A stretch of DNA of 6,179 nucleotides from Patulibacter sp050252545 (lineage in GTDB: Bacteria; Actinomycetota; Thermoleophilia; Solirubrobacterales; Solirubrobacteraceae), in assembly GCA_050252545.1 (NCBI GenBank), contig JBFWKS010000265.1, forward strand, positions 1 through 6,179, read 5' to 3'. Under the pieces are notes generated by a model. That model was not told the origin of the DNA. It saw nothing but the letters and a program-made list of their open reading frames with translations, and made no database searches. Positions 6,097 through 6,179 of the stretch are shown here, piece after piece. Made by a program: the position numbers and the translations under genes. Each line of letters begins with the position of its first letter. Within the stretch, counting starts at the first letter, position 1.

Positions 6097-6154
6097 CGCG
6101 TCCCGTGGCGGGGCTCCGCCCCGCCGCTCGACGCTGATCCCGCCACGGGACGCG
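6097..6154. repeat. Perfect 16-bp inverted repeat upstream of the cassette
   Basis: CGCGTCCCGTGGCGGG (6097-6112) is matched exactly by its reverse complement at 6139-6154, leaving a 26-nt spacer. A second, competing hairpin uses GGCGGGG (6107-6113) and CCCCGCC (6119-6125) with a 5-nt loop, so the two structures share bases and cannot both form. There is no T tract. Candidate roles are terminator of an unseen neighbouring gene, leader regulation of the cassette, or a protein-binding dyad. I see no convincing gene in 6005-6179. Confidence 0.5.
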
Positions 6155-6179
6155 GCGGGACGCCCGGACGGGACCTGCC

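Noticed and set aside
4344..6146. The ligase frame extended to 600 residues
   Set aside because: The extension overlaps the whole ACP gene in a different frame and is Arg/Ala-rich. The ANL N-terminus begins normally at the ATG at 5768.

Overview
The window is a GC-rich stretch (clearly above 65 % G+C by eye, not computed) in which every gene I accept is read from the minus strand, so the biological order runs from the right edge to the left edge. The composition, the fused shikimate kinase/3-dehydroquinate synthase, and the run aroKB - aroQ - M24 aminopeptidase suggest an actinobacterium, most plausibly of the Thermoleophilia (Solirubrobacterales-type). That placement is inference from gene order and style, not from a search.

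Right part (6179 to 3616): an upstream region (6005-6179) with two inverted-repeat structures and a weak -10-like site is followed by a compact three-gene cassette. It encodes a stand-alone acyl carrier protein (ACP), an AMP-forming acyl/aryl-acid ligase of the ANL superfamily, and a FabG-like short-chain reductase. ACP and ligase are 5 nt apart, and ligase and reductase overlap by 4 nt (GTGA), so they look co-translated. The likely logic is that the ligase adenylates a carboxylic acid and loads it on the ACP arm, and the reductase reduces a 3-oxoacyl-ACP (or a related carbonyl) in the same route. No condensing enzyme, thioesterase or acyltransferase is inside the window, so the substrate and product stay unknown.

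Middle (3615 to 1843): a 144-nt gap with GC-rich hairpins separates the cassette from aroKB, a fusion of shikimate kinase (N-terminal) and 3-dehydroquinate synthase (C-terminal). aroKB has no visible Shine-Dalgarno sequence, but a TAGACT box lies 9 nt before its ATG, which suggests a nearly leaderless transcript. A 96-nt gap with two more hairpins leads to aroQ.

Left part (1842 to 1): aroQ encodes type II 3-dehydroquinate dehydratase with a complete catalytic set. It also carries an unusual acidic, Ala/Gly/Pro/Asp-rich C-terminal tail of about 111 residues. Its stop codon overlaps the ATG of an M24-family Xaa-Pro aminopeptidase/dipeptidase (TGATG), which runs off the left edge only a few residues short of its expected end. 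AroKB and AroQ together supply steps 2, 3 and 5 of the shikimate pathway. The peptidase is a common neighbour in actinobacterial aro clusters without being part of the pathway. I see no tRNA, rRNA, CRISPR array, insertion sequence or prophage signal.
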